From NCBI GenBank assembly GCA_937879855.1, contig CALFMO010000006.1, forward strand, positions 434,001 to 498,000: 64,000 bases of DNA, given 5' to 3'. The notes below the pieces were generated by a model. The model searched no databases. It saw only the letters and a list, made by a program, of their open reading frames with translations, and had not been told where the DNA came from. The DNA is from an uncultured Acidobacteriaceae bacterium (GTDB taxonomy: Bacteria > Acidobacteriota > Terriglobia > Terriglobales > Acidobacteriaceae). Positions 34,050-42,477 of the stretch are shown here, one piece after another. The first letter of the stretch is position 1, and each line of letters opens with the position of its first letter. Both the position numbers and the translations under genes were made by a program.

Positions 34050-35129
34050 ATGAATCTGGATGGAGTTGGAACTGAATTTTCTGAAGTAATCCCCAGTCCT
34101 GCGGCGAGTCCATTCGCCGAATCGTCCGGCTGGGCGGAATCGGGACCGAAAACAAATACGGCGAAGCCGGAAGTTTCGGACGATTCCCTGCTCGACGCCT
34201 ATTCCACGGCGGTGACCGGCGCGGTCGAGCGCATGAGTCCGTCGGTGGTGAATATTGAAGTTCATCAGAGCGCAGGCCGCACGCGCTCTGGCGAGCCGCG
34301 CGAGCGCCAGGGCGGTGGCTCGGGATTCGTCTTCACCCCCGATGGCTTGATCCTCACTAACAGCCACGTTGTGCATGACGCGGTGCGCATCGTAGTGACT
34401 CTGACTGATGGGCGGCGCATGCCCGCGACTGTAATCGGCGACGACCCTGCGAGCGACCTCGCCGTGATTCGCGTGAATGAGCCCGGCCTCGTTGCGGCCG
34501 CACTGGGCGACTCGCAGCGCTTGCGCGTGGGCCAGATCGTGATTGCGATTGGCGCGCCTTACGGCTTTCAATCGACTGTAACCGCGGGCGTGGTCAGCGC
34601 GCTGGGACGGTCTCTGCGTTCGTATTCCGGACGGCTGATTGATGATGTGATTCAGACCGACGCCTCGTTGAATCCCGGCAACTCGGGCGGCCCGCTGGTC
34701 GATTCCGCCGGCCGCGTCGTTGGCGTGAACACGGCGACCATTCTGCCGGCACAAGGCATCTGCTTCGCCATCGGCATCAACACGGCCAAGTTTGTCGCCA
34801 GCCGCCTGCTGCGCGATGGCCGCATCCGCCGCAGCTACATTGGAGTCTCGGCGCAGACGGTGCCGGTACATCGCCGCGTGGTGCGCTTCTACGATCTGCC
34901 GAAAGAAATGGGCGTGGTGGTGTTAGGCGTGGAAGAGAACAGCCCCGCCAAGCGCGCCGGCCTGCGCGAAGGAGATATCATCATCGCGCTGGATGGGCAT
35001 CCGGTGGCCGGCGTCGACGATTTGCATCGCGTGCTCACCGACGTGCGCCTAGGCGTGAGTTCTTCGCTGACGGTGCTGCGCTGGACTGAGAAACTTGAGT
35101 TGAAGATCGTGCCAGAAGAAGCGCACTAG
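34050..35129 (+). CDS. HtrA/DegP-like serine protease without signal peptide
   Basis: A 359-residue S1C protease with a C-terminal PDZ domain (about 265-355). The triad is H106 (LTNSHVVHD), D136 (DPASDLAVI) and S212 (NPGNSGGPL). The N-terminal 45 residues are Ser/Pro/Glu-rich and have no hydrophobic segment, so it is probably cytoplasmic, unlike DegP/DegS. Start at ATG 34050. Likely roles are quality control or regulated proteolysis; no substrate can be inferred. Confidence 0.9.
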   Translation: MNLDGVGTEFSEVIPSPAASPFAESSGWAESGPKTNTAKPEVSDDSLLDAYSTAVTGAVERMSPSVVNIEVHQSAGRTRSGEPRERQGGGSGFVFTPDGLILTNSHVVHDAVRIVVTLTDGRRMPATVIGDDPASDLAVIRVNEPGLVAAALGDSQRLRVGQIVIAIGAPYGFQSTVTAGVVSALGRSLRSYSGRLIDDVIQTDASLNPGNSGGPLVDSAGRVVGVNTATILPAQGICFAIGINTAKFVASRLLRDGRIRRSYIGVSAQTVPVHRRVVRFYDLPKEMGVVVLGVEENSPAKRAGLREGDIIIALDGHPVAGVDDLHRVLTDVRLGVSSSLTVLRWTEKLELKIVPEEAH

Positions 35130-35138
35130 AGTTTGTGT

Positions 35139-35163
35139 GGGGACAGCCGCCTCGGCTGTCCCC
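35139..35163. repeat. Palindrome GGGGACAGCCG-CCT-CGGCTGTCCCC
   Basis: Perfect 11-bp stem with a 3-nt loop, 9 bp after the protease stop and led by GTGTGG. No T-run. A decayed relative starts near 46306 after nuoB. Confidence 0.65.
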
Positions 35164-35295
35164 CGTGCACAGCGCGTCTTTAAAGCAGCGGCGTGTTGTC
35201 GCCTTGAGCGAAGCGAGACCTCTGCATCGCCGGCGTCAAAGTACATAGGTCCTTCGCTTCTCTCAGGATGACAAGTAACGGGGCCAATTCCCCGC

Positions 35296-36519
35296 TCATC
35301 CCGCCTTCGGCTGCCAATCCATCCAGTCCAGCAGCCACCGCCACGTCGTTTCCATGGTGCGCTGCGCCGGAGGCGACGGAACCGGCTTTGCAGGAAACAC
35401 TACAGGCTTTCCGCGATACGCCTCGGCGAGTTGCTTGAATACCCTACCCTGTTCTTTGACCCTCCCGTCGTTGGTGAGCAAGCCCAGGCTATATTCCAGC
35501 GGGTTGAATTCAAACTTCCGGTCAACATCGTGGGTGTCCCAATAACTGAACCAACTCACGCCAGATTCAATCGCCGCGAGTACGGCCTTCTCTAGCCACT
35601 CGGCCTGCTGTTTTTCATTCAGCGCCTCGATGCAGGTATTGAACTCCTCGGCCCACACCGGCTTCCGCGAATCGCCGGCATATGATCGGACCAGGGTGGC
35701 CATCGCGGCCAGCAACTTCGTGCTGGGCGGGTCCATCGGCCCGCCATACTTCAGGGCGCCCGTCCAGTAGGGATAGCAGTGAATGATCGGCATCGGCCGG
35801 GCAGCCATCGCTTGCGCCGAGAAGGTGTTCGGTTCAAACCACGGCACATGGTCGACGCCATTCACGTGAAGGCCATGGGGAAGGACCTGCTGCATCAGCG
35901 CGAACATCTTTGCCATCCAGGCGTCGCCCACTGCCGGCTCGGTGCTCCAACAAGTATTGATCTCGTTTCCGAAGTCGAAGCCAATGATGTTGTCTTTCGC
36001 ACTCATGACGCGCGCCAGTTCGCGGACGAACAGCTGCTGCGCTTTCCAAATGCCTTCGTCGGAAAAGAAGCCCGCGCCCGGCTTATTGAAGGGCGGCAGA
36101 AAGTACAAGCCGCTTAATTGGCCGGTGAATACGGTGACAACTGCGTCGAGATGCCGCTCTCCCATGAGCGTGAGCAGTTGATCCAGTCGTTCCAGGTGAA
36201 GCGGGCTCACCCACTTTGGATTGGGTTGAAAATATGGCCAGATCAATAAAATGCGCAGATGGTCGGCGCCAAGCGAGGCAACCGCATCCAGGTCGCGCTG
36301 GATCGGGGTGGCATCCCATTCGTTCCAGCAAAACCACCAATTCTTCGACGGCGTATAGTTCACGCCAAAGCGGTGCCGGTCCAGTGCCAGGCCGGCAGGT
36401 ACGGGCGGAGAGCCGGCGACTGATTTGGTCGCCGACTGTGTTAGCGCCGCTGCTCTGGAGGTAAGCGAGCCAGCTACCGCTGCGCCCAACACACCTGATA
36501 CAAAGTCACGTCGATTCAT
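35296..36519 (-). CDS. Tat-exported glycoside hydrolase (GH5/clan A-like)
   Basis: A 407-residue protein from ATG 36519 with a twin-arginine signal (NRRDFVSGVLGAAVAGS). The TIM-barrel signatures of clan GH-A are visible: acid/base Glu in FGNE (E186) and nucleophile Glu in WAEE (E291 or E292). NWWFCWNEW and HCYPYW supply aromatic substrate-binding residues. Beta-mannanase or endoglucanase activity is possible; the exact family needs a profile search. It acts outside the cytoplasmic membrane. Confidence 0.8.
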   Translation of the reverse strand: MNRRDFVSGVLGAAVAGSLTSRAAALTQSATKSVAGSPPVPAGLALDRHRFGVNYTPSKNWWFCWNEWDATPIQRDLDAVASLGADHLRILLIWPYFQPNPKWVSPLHLERLDQLLTLMGERHLDAVVTVFTGQLSGLYFLPPFNKPGAGFFSDEGIWKAQQLFVRELARVMSAKDNIIGFDFGNEINTCWSTEPAVGDAWMAKMFALMQQVLPHGLHVNGVDHVPWFEPNTFSAQAMAARPMPIIHCYPYWTGALKYGGPMDPPSTKLLAAMATLVRSYAGDSRKPVWAEEFNTCIEALNEKQQAEWLEKAVLAAIESGVSWFSYWDTHDVDRKFEFNPLEYSLGLLTNDGRVKEQGRVFKQLAEAYRGKPVVFPAKPVPSPPAQRTMETTWRWLLDWMDWQPKAG

Positions 36520-36552
36520 AAGGTCGTATTCCGCTGTCGGTGGCAAAGGCCC

Positions 36553-36594
36553 AGACCTACTTCTCGCAAAATACGCGAGAAGTGGGGCACCCCG
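36553..36594. repeat. A-loop hairpin element, copy 3
   Basis: ACTTCTCGC (36559-36567), loop AAAATAC, GCGAGAAGT (36575-36583): a perfect 9-bp stem extended by three more pairs including one wobble, then GGGGCACCCC. It sits in the GH5/mqnC spacer, 22 bp from the mqnC stop. Confidence 0.85.
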
Positions 36595-36604
36595 TTATTC
36601 TTGC

Positions 36605-37651
36605 TTAGTTCAGGAAATACTGTCGGTAGAGCGTGTCGCGTTGGGCCGGACGGAAGCCGGCATCGCGAATAATCCGCCGCAATTCTTCTTCGGTCGTGCA
36701 ATTGGTCACGCCCGCGGCGCGCACGACGTTCTCCTCAAGCATCACCGACCCCACGTCGTTGCCGCCAAAGCGCAGGCCCATCTGGCAGACCTTCAGGCCC
36801 TGCGTCACCCAACTGGATTGAACGTTGAGGAAGTTGGAAAGATAGATGCGCGAGATGGCCAGCACTTTCAAATAGTCAACCGCGGTGGCCTCGTCCCAAT
36901 GACGCCCGCCGAGAGCGGTGTTCTGCGGCTGAAAGCTCCATGGGATAAACGCCGTGAACCCGCCGGTCTCTTCCTGCAGGTCAAACAGCCGCTGGAAGTG
37001 GTTGACCAGATGTTCGTATTTTTCGCCGACGCCAAACATCATGGTCGCAGTGGTGCGCATTCCGATCTGATGCGCGGTGCGATGCACGTTGAGCCAGTCG
37101 TCGGTCAGGCACTTCAGCCGCGCAATCTTGTAGCGGACTTCGTCGTCGAGCACTTCCGCACCGCCGCCGGGAATCGAGTCGAGCCCTGCATCGCGCAGCC
37201 GCAAAATCGTGTCGCGAATCGATAGCCCGCTATACTCTGCGATCGCAATAATCTCCGACGCCGAATAGCAGTGCAAATGAATCTTCGGAAAGCGCTCCTT
37301 GATGCCGCGCAGCATTCTCTCGTGCCAGTCAATTTTTAAGTCAGGATGCAGCCCACCCTGCATCAGCACGCCCGTGCCGCCCAGTTCCACGGTCTCGCGG
37401 ATCTTCTCGTAAATCGTGTCGAAGTCGAGAATGTATCCTTCCTTCGCCGCCGGCCCCTTCAGCGGCCGGTAGAAGGCGCAGAAGGTGCAGTACTCGGTGC
37501 AGAAGTTGGTGTAATTAATGTTGCGGTCGATGATGTAGGTGACCACGCCCTCCGGATGAAGCTTCCGCCGCACCGCATCGGCTTCCATCCCGATGCCGAT
37601 CAAATCATCCGACTCGAACATCTCCAGGGCTTGCTGTTTGGTAAGGGACAT
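36605..37651 (-). CDS. mqnC: Cyclic dehypoxanthinyl futalosine synthase (radical SAM)
   Basis: Converts dehypoxanthinyl futalosine to its cyclic form in the futalosine route to menaquinone. The 348-residue length is typical. The radical-SAM cluster motif is C51-x3-C55-x2-C58 (FCTEYCTFCAF), with GGxHPD (GGLHPDLKIDW) and IPGGGAEVL further on. mqnD is 19 kb away in this window. The MqnE paralog has similar motifs; the INYTNFC and HPEGVVTYIIDRN wording favours MqnC. Confidence 0.92.
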   Translation of the reverse strand: MSLTKQQALEMFESDDLIGIGMEADAVRRKLHPEGVVTYIIDRNINYTNFCTEYCTFCAFYRPLKGPAAKEGYILDFDTIYEKIRETVELGGTGVLMQGGLHPDLKIDWHERMLRGIKERFPKIHLHCYSASEIIAIAEYSGLSIRDTILRLRDAGLDSIPGGGAEVLDDEVRYKIARLKCLTDDWLNVHRTAHQIGMRTTATMMFGVGEKYEHLVNHFQRLFDLQEETGGFTAFIPWSFQPQNTALGGRHWDEATAVDYLKVLAISRIYLSNFLNVQSSWVTQGLKVCQMGLRFGGNDVGSVMLEENVVRAAGVTNCTTEEELRRIIRDAGFRPAQRDTLYRQYFLN

Positions 37652-37734
37652 AAGAGATCCACAGAATTTTATTTTAGCCGAGAAGGCGGAAACTCACCAA
37701 GACGCAACAATTCGGAGTCAGGAATGATTGGGTG

Positions 37735-37806
37735 GATTGCAGATTTTTGATTGCAGATTGGAAACCATGATTGTTAGCGCGCACCTTAATCTGAAATCTG
37801 CAATAA
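37735..37806. repeat. Inverted pair of heptamer arrays (GATTNNN), short
   Basis: Left arm 37735-37762: GATTGCA, GATTTTT, GATTGCA, GATTGGA. Right arm 37785-37806 is the same motif on the other strand (about three units, containing AATCTG, AAATCTGC). The core is 22 bp. It lies between mqnC and the PEP-CTERM-like gene. Confidence 0.8.
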
Positions 37807-37813
37807 CGAACGC

Positions 37814-38491
37814 CTAGGCTTGAACTTTCTCTTTTCGCGCTATTTTCTTTCCGATCAAGATTGCTAGCAGACCGGTTCCAGCCAGCATTGCGGAGACCGG
37901 TTCCGCAACTACTGTTGCAGTGCCCGTATAACTGCTCTTCACTCCGACAATCAGGCTCAGCGATCCAGTTTCTGGTTGCATGGTGAACTGTCCCGTGCCT
38001 TGACCCGCAATATTGAGCTCAAATGCAAGTGGTCCGAGACTGCAGTTGATTTCGCCGTCGCAGTTGATGAGCTGGTACCCGGCGATGGTACCGCTAACCG
38101 TCATGGGGACACTTATGCTCGAACCTCCCGCGTAGAGCGCAGACCCCGTGAATGTCAAGTTCGGCACCAGAAGTTGAGCCTTCTGGCTTCCGAATGAGCC
38201 CGAATCATAGAACAAACAATATCGACAAAAACCAGAACCCGAAGCGTTGATGGTGAAGGAGAAGTTGCATACAGCTCCCACGTTGCAAGCTCCAATATTG
38301 TTGGGGCCGTCCGGCAGGCCCTGAAATAGAGAGAGTTCCGGGCCGGTGATATTAAAGTCGCCGGCGGTGATGGCGAATCCCTTTGAGGCGGTGCCCGTGA
38401 TGGGAATGCTGGCGCTGTTAGCGGACGCGAGAGAAGCGATTAGGCACATGGCGACTCCGGGCCACAAATTGGTTTTTTTGATTGTCACCAT
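37814..38491 (-). CDS. Secreted protein with PEP-CTERM-like sorting tail
   Basis: A 225-residue protein from ATG 38491 (GAGG upstream). Signal peptide to about residue 25; a beta-rich passenger follows with Cys pairs (CNVGAVCNF, CRYC, CDGEINC). The C-terminal 26 residues hold EPVSAMLAGTGLLAILIG followed by KKIARKEK: Glu-Pro, a helix and a basic tail, as in PEP-CTERM signals, though the first Pro of PEP is Ala. Probably processed by an exosortase and displayed on the surface or in an extracellular matrix. The exosortase is not in this window. Confidence 0.75.
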   Translation of the reverse strand: MVTIKKTNLWPGVAMCLIASLASANSASIPITGTASKGFAITAGDFNITGPELSLFQGLPDGPNNIGACNVGAVCNFSFTINASGSGFCRYCLFYDSGSFGSQKAQLLVPNLTFTGSALYAGGSSISVPMTVSGTIAGYQLINCDGEINCSLGPLAFELNIAGQGTGQFTMQPETGSLSLIVGVKSSYTGTATVVAEPVSAMLAGTGLLAILIGKKIARKEKVQA

Positions 38492-38852
38492 TAAAACCTC
38501 GCACCCGCCAGAATTCTCGGCATACTCTTGATGCAACGTCCAACAGGTCAGTTGCCATAGGCTTCGAGCGGGCATGGTTTCTGTGCAGATTCTTGCACTA
38601 CATTGGCAGCGGAGTAAGTTTTAGTGCTGACGCGAGTGGCCCTTGACAGCCCAGCACTCCCAGCAGATAATCCCCACGCGCATGCCACTTCGCCCCGGGC
38701 CACACTTCGGACAATCCAGCCTTACTCTTCGTGGATCTCCCCTGAAAAGTCGCATTCGTGCTGCCCAGTAGCATTCGTGTGTTCCGCGCCGGGCCTGCGG
38801 ATCGCCGCAGCCTAGCCTGTTGTTTACTAGTGTCCAGCGGGGGAGGATCTTG
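38492..38852. other. Divergent spacer with strong promoter (361 bp)
   Basis: Lies between the PEP-CTERM-like gene and the orphan gene. It holds the promoter at 38643-38671 and, downstream of it, a roughly 175-nt leader including a CTGCGG-ATCG-CCGCAG hairpin (38795-38810). No small gene recognised. Confidence 0.6.
38643..38671 (+). promoter_or_regulatory. Near-consensus sigma-70 promoter for the orphan gene
   Basis: TTGACA (38643-38648), exactly 17 bp, GATAAT (38666-38671). It is the best sigma-70 match I found in the window and points at the unknown gene at 38853. Confidence 0.7.
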
Positions 38853-39896
38853 ATGGCCGCATCTCAGCTCTACCAGTTATTCATTGAAAACCCGACAAAG
38901 AACATCGCAAGGCGCCGTAGCCCGATTATGAAATTAACCGGATATCTCCCCGAGCAGAAATTGCAGAGCACCGAGATTCGCCTCCTGGGAACTCAGCAGT
39001 TCGAACTGGACGCGGCGATGTGGTACGGCGCCATTCGAACCGGCCCTTATAAATGGCTTCTGACGAAACTGTTCCACATCTTCTATCACGCAGGGGTTAT
39101 GTACAACCGGAATGACCAGGGCTGGAAGGATTGGTCCACCGATTCTTCCGGGAATGTCGCCTCGCTTCTGTCGCATGGGCAACGCGTCCTGGTACAGATT
39201 CCGACTCGCCAAAAAGGAGGCGACGAGCTCTGGACTTGGCTCAACCAGCCAAACCAAATACCCAGCCGCCCTTACGCTACACACGGACAGTCGTGCCTGT
39301 CCAAGCCGGTTAATCTCATCAAGGGGCATCGCCAGTACGTAGTGGAAAAAGGCGGAGGTGTGACTGGTTGGGGCCAGTCAGTTTCAGGGCGGCTGCTGGG
39401 AAGGCATTTCGCTTTCAATGTGGCGCTCGGTGGAAATGGAAACCGCAACCCGTTCAGCCCCACCAACAACGACGAAGCATTGACGTACAAGCCCGTCAAG
39501 GCCGACGGACTGAATGGCCATGTCTACATTAACTACATGCCTCCCGATGACAATAGCGTTGGAGGAATGCTGGTCGGCTGCGAAAATGCCCAGCATGGCA
39601 AGGGTTCCAATCCGCATACCGGAGCCGGTCACGGCCTGGGCGGCTCCCAGAAGGTCTCGGCTTGCGGCGGCTTGAAGTGGAGCACGATGAAGTCCGGACC
39701 GCTCAAGGAATATAACGGCTTCATCTGCGATTTGACCGACCGACGTACGGACCTTGAGTGGCTGATCGACGCCGAACTCTTCGATCCCGATCTGCTCGAT
39801 GGCCCTACGAGACCCGTCGTGCCAGTCAATACAGGCGTCCCAATTCTGCCTAGCATCCGGCCCCAACATGGCCAGCCGCAAGCGTGGGAAACCTGA
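38853..39896 (+). CDS. Orphan protein of unknown function
   Basis: A 347-residue protein that I cannot assign. The start at ATG 38853 is chosen over ATG 38820 because GGGGGAGGAT lies just before it. There is no signal peptide or transmembrane helix. The central part is rich in Gly, Asn and His (GHRQYVVEKGGGVTGWGQ; GGNGNRNPFSPTNN; HGKGSNPHTGAGHGLGG), with aromatic YINYMPPDD, and the C-terminus is acidic then Pro-rich. A near-consensus promoter and an intrinsic terminator bracket it, so it is a single-gene transcription unit likely to be well expressed. Confidence 0.75.
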   Translation: MAASQLYQLFIENPTKNIARRRSPIMKLTGYLPEQKLQSTEIRLLGTQQFELDAAMWYGAIRTGPYKWLLTKLFHIFYHAGVMYNRNDQGWKDWSTDSSGNVASLLSHGQRVLVQIPTRQKGGDELWTWLNQPNQIPSRPYATHGQSCLSKPVNLIKGHRQYVVEKGGGVTGWGQSVSGRLLGRHFAFNVALGGNGNRNPFSPTNNDEALTYKPVKADGLNGHVYINYMPPDDNSVGGMLVGCENAQHGKGSNPHTGAGHGLGGSQKVSACGGLKWSTMKSGPLKEYNGFICDLTDRRTDLEWLIDAELFDPDLLDGPTRPVVPVNTGVPILPSIRPQHGQPQAWET

Positions 39897-39956
39897 TTAC
39901 CGACCCAGTTGCCGCCGGAAGAACCGAGTCACGCACCGCGAGGCAGCTAAAAGATA

Positions 39957-39998
39957 ACTGCGCGCTGCGTTAGAGATTGCAGCGCGCAGTTTTTTTTT
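39957..39998. terminator. Intrinsic terminator of the orphan gene (possibly bidirectional)
   Basis: ACTGCGCGCTGC (39957-39968) and GCAGCGCGCAGT (39979-39990) form a perfect 12-bp stem with a 10-nt loop, followed by eight T (39991-39998). It lies 12 bp from the stop of the convergent S53 peptidase gene. Confidence 0.93.
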
Positions 39999-40009
39999 GC
40001 TCTTGTGTC

Positions 40010-42055
40010 TTAAGGTGCGACAGCATTCACGAAGTTCCAGGCATCGGGCGTGCCCACACCCGTAACGTTATCCCAGCCTACCGCAGTGGCCAAGGACGAA
40101 TCTGTCCCGAAGGTGAAGACGTCCCAGCGAGTGGATGCGGGACTCTGAAATAACGTGCTCAGGTAGATTGTGGTCCCATCCAGAGGGCCAGCGAGATCGT
40201 CGGCCGAATGAGGCGTGCCATTGATGACGCCGGTCACATTGTTTGGTGAACTTACCGGAACGACGTCGGTAACCGCTCCGGCCGGCAAGCTATAAACAAG
40301 TTGCGCTGCCTGGCCCAGCCCACTCCCTGCCTTTTCGGAGGCAATTCCCATCAGCGCTGAGAACATGGGGCAAGCAAGGCTGGTGCCACCGATCACGAAA
40401 ACGCTTGGTTGGCCATTAAACGTCTCAATGATCTCCACGCCAGTTTGCGGATCGGCAAGGAAAGAGATGTCAGGGACCATGCGCATGGTGCCCGGAAGTG
40501 TGCTCTGGAACGCAGGCTTCGGGAAGGTTAGGCTCGTACCGCCGCCGGCTCCGTCCTGAAAACCAAAGTGAAGCGGCGGAACAACTGGCGTACTACCCGC
40601 GCTGACGGGATTTGCGATGCGGGTGAAGTTCAGCCCCCAACCTGTCTGGAAAGCCATTGTGTCGTCGGGATTCAGGGCGAGGCTGGTGCCGCCAATCGAA
40701 GTAGCGAAGGGCGAGCTGCCCGGGAACCCGACGGTTTTGAAACCGACAAGGATGGTGTTATCGCCGAAGTCGCCGGACGAGTAGTTCACGTCGATGCCCT
40801 GAGCGGCGGCTGCCTCAAGAGTACGGTTGATGCGGTTGAACTGAGCGGGATTTCCAAAGCCTTCGAGGGACGACCAGCTGTTGGAAATGACGTTGCCTAA
40901 ATGGCGGGCAACGGCATAATTCACCGCTTCATCCAGATCCGAACCATTGTTCGGCCCGATCACCAGAACAATGTTGGCGCCTGGCGCCATCGCATGCACC
41001 CATTCGACATCGAGGGTGATCTCGTCGGCCCATCCGGCCGGGTTGCCGAAATGCCTGGTCGCCGGATGATTGACCGCGCCCGGCGCTCTCAGAATTTGGA
41101 AATTGGACGGTGTCAAATCCGGCAGTCCATAGATTTGCGAGAACAGCTCTGCGTCTTGCTGAATCGTAGGTGCACCGAACGCGTCCGTGATTACGACCGT
41201 CTGGCCTGTGCCATCAAAGCCGGCTTGGTACAGCGGATTGAAATTGTAGGCGGTCCGGACTTCGCTGGGCTGATAACCGCAGGACGCCAAGTGTCCTAAA
41301 GCAGTATTGGTGATATCGGCACCGTAGCGTAGGCCAGTGTAAGTGGCGGTGTTTCCGTTTCCAGTAAAGGTCACTGTCTGAACTCCGCGGAAGCACTGGC
41401 TTTCGAAGAACAAACCATTCGAGCTGGAAGTGAGTGGAATCGGAGCAATCGGTGCTCCGTCGGGCCCCATGGGTCTCATGGACGTTGGTTGAAAGCCATA
41501 GTCGTCGAGCCCAGTTACAACGTCGATCAGCCCTCCGGCATTATCGGTGACCGACGGGTCGGCCTTGTTCGAGCGGTAAGTCACTCCATTGAGGTCGTAG
41601 CTGTCGATTTGTACGTGGAAGGTCTTCTCGATGGCGTCAGCGGTCCCCTCCACTTTCACGTACATGTTGTTGTCTCCGACGGCTAACACAGTGAGTCCAT
41701 GTGCCAACAGAAAATTCTGTACGGCTCCCACTTCCTGCGACGTCGGACTATAGGCGGCATTGAACTGCGCCTGGCTGATCCACTTGTGGTAGTTGGGAGA
41801 GCCCTTTTGGGTCTGTTGCTGTACAAGCTGGTCCAATTTGTTTTGATTGTGAATCTTCAACCAGGCAGTAACGTCGATCACGGTTGCGGGATCAATTGCG
41901 CCCAGGTCGTTGGCTTTCTGGATAAATCCGGGCGTGTTGCCATGGATCACATAGTTTTGCGCACTCGCCGAACCCATCAATCCCAAAACCACGCCGACTG
42001 CAACAAAAGGCATTACAACTTGCCGGAAAAACTTCGAGTCATCTATGCCTGCCAT
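40010..42055 (-). CDS. Secreted S53 (sedolisin/kumamolisin) serine-carboxyl peptidase
   Basis: A 681-residue acid-type endopeptidase. The signal segment (to about residue 32, GLMGSASAQ) is followed by a Pro-kumamolisin activation domain (about 45-190) and the catalytic domain. Catalytic residues: E345 and D349 (ADEITLDVEW), oxyanion D429 (SSGDFGD) and S559 (GGTSLACP). The C-terminal WDNVTGVGTPD fits the calcium site. The start is ATG 42055 with GGAGG upstream. Exported; probably digests protein outside the cell in acid soil. Confidence 0.94.
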   Translation of the reverse strand: MAGIDDSKFFRQVVMPFVAVGVVLGLMGSASAQNYVIHGNTPGFIQKANDLGAIDPATVIDVTAWLKIHNQNKLDQLVQQQTQKGSPNYHKWISQAQFNAAYSPTSQEVGAVQNFLLAHGLTVLAVGDNNMYVKVEGTADAIEKTFHVQIDSYDLNGVTYRSNKADPSVTDNAGGLIDVVTGLDDYGFQPTSMRPMGPDGAPIAPIPLTSSSNGLFFESQCFRGVQTVTFTGNGNTATYTGLRYGADITNTALGHLASCGYQPSEVRTAYNFNPLYQAGFDGTGQTVVITDAFGAPTIQQDAELFSQIYGLPDLTPSNFQILRAPGAVNHPATRHFGNPAGWADEITLDVEWVHAMAPGANIVLVIGPNNGSDLDEAVNYAVARHLGNVISNSWSSLEGFGNPAQFNRINRTLEAAAAQGIDVNYSSGDFGDNTILVGFKTVGFPGSSPFATSIGGTSLALNPDDTMAFQTGWGLNFTRIANPVSAGSTPVVPPLHFGFQDGAGGGTSLTFPKPAFQSTLPGTMRMVPDISFLADPQTGVEIIETFNGQPSVFVIGGTSLACPMFSALMGIASEKAGSGLGQAAQLVYSLPAGAVTDVVPVSSPNNVTGVINGTPHSADDLAGPLDGTTIYLSTLFQSPASTRWDVFTFGTDSSLATAVGWDNVTGVGTPDAWNFVNAVAP

Positions 42056-42477
42056 ACTGCCTCCACAAAACCATCAAGATTAGTCAAATGCCGCATCAGT
42101 AGCGGAAAGACACGAGAACCATACGCTGGTAAACAGAGTGTTGTAAATGCAAATTGGAAATTTTGACAGTTTTTACAATGTGTGCAAGAAAGTTCCATTT
42201 ATGCGCAATACACTCTGCGAGCCGCGTCGGTCTTAAGACCTGCATCGTGGTGGAAGCCCTGATGGTGTGTCGGAAAATCCAACTCAAATCGCACGCAGTC
42301 GACAATTGGGAATTCGCATCCTGACAGGGAGGCACCATGAACGCGGGCGATAACGATTTGCTTTTTAAACGCCGCACATAATTCGGAGTAATAGGTTAGC
42401 AATACCCGCCCTTGCAAAAGACGCAACGATGGGGCAGCCTCTTTCGTGGCTTCCCATCTCGCGAAAGACGCAATTCG
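42056..42477. other. Divergent spacer S53/MFS (422 bp)
   Basis: Contains an AT-rich stretch with TTGACA (42163-42168) but no well-spaced -10, a 14-codon ORF with GGGAGG before its ATG (42337-42381, product MNAGDNDLLFKRRT), and a decayed A-loop hairpin (42405-42433). I see no longer gene. Confidence 0.5.
42405..42433. repeat. A-loop hairpin element, copy 4 (decayed)
   Basis: CCCGCCCTTGC, loop AAAAGAC, GCAACGATGGG: only nine of eleven positions pair, but the loop and the GGGGCAGCC tail fit the family. Reverse-strand flank CCACGAAAGAGGCTGCCCCA resembles the flanks of the copies at 43689 and 44958. Confidence 0.6.
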
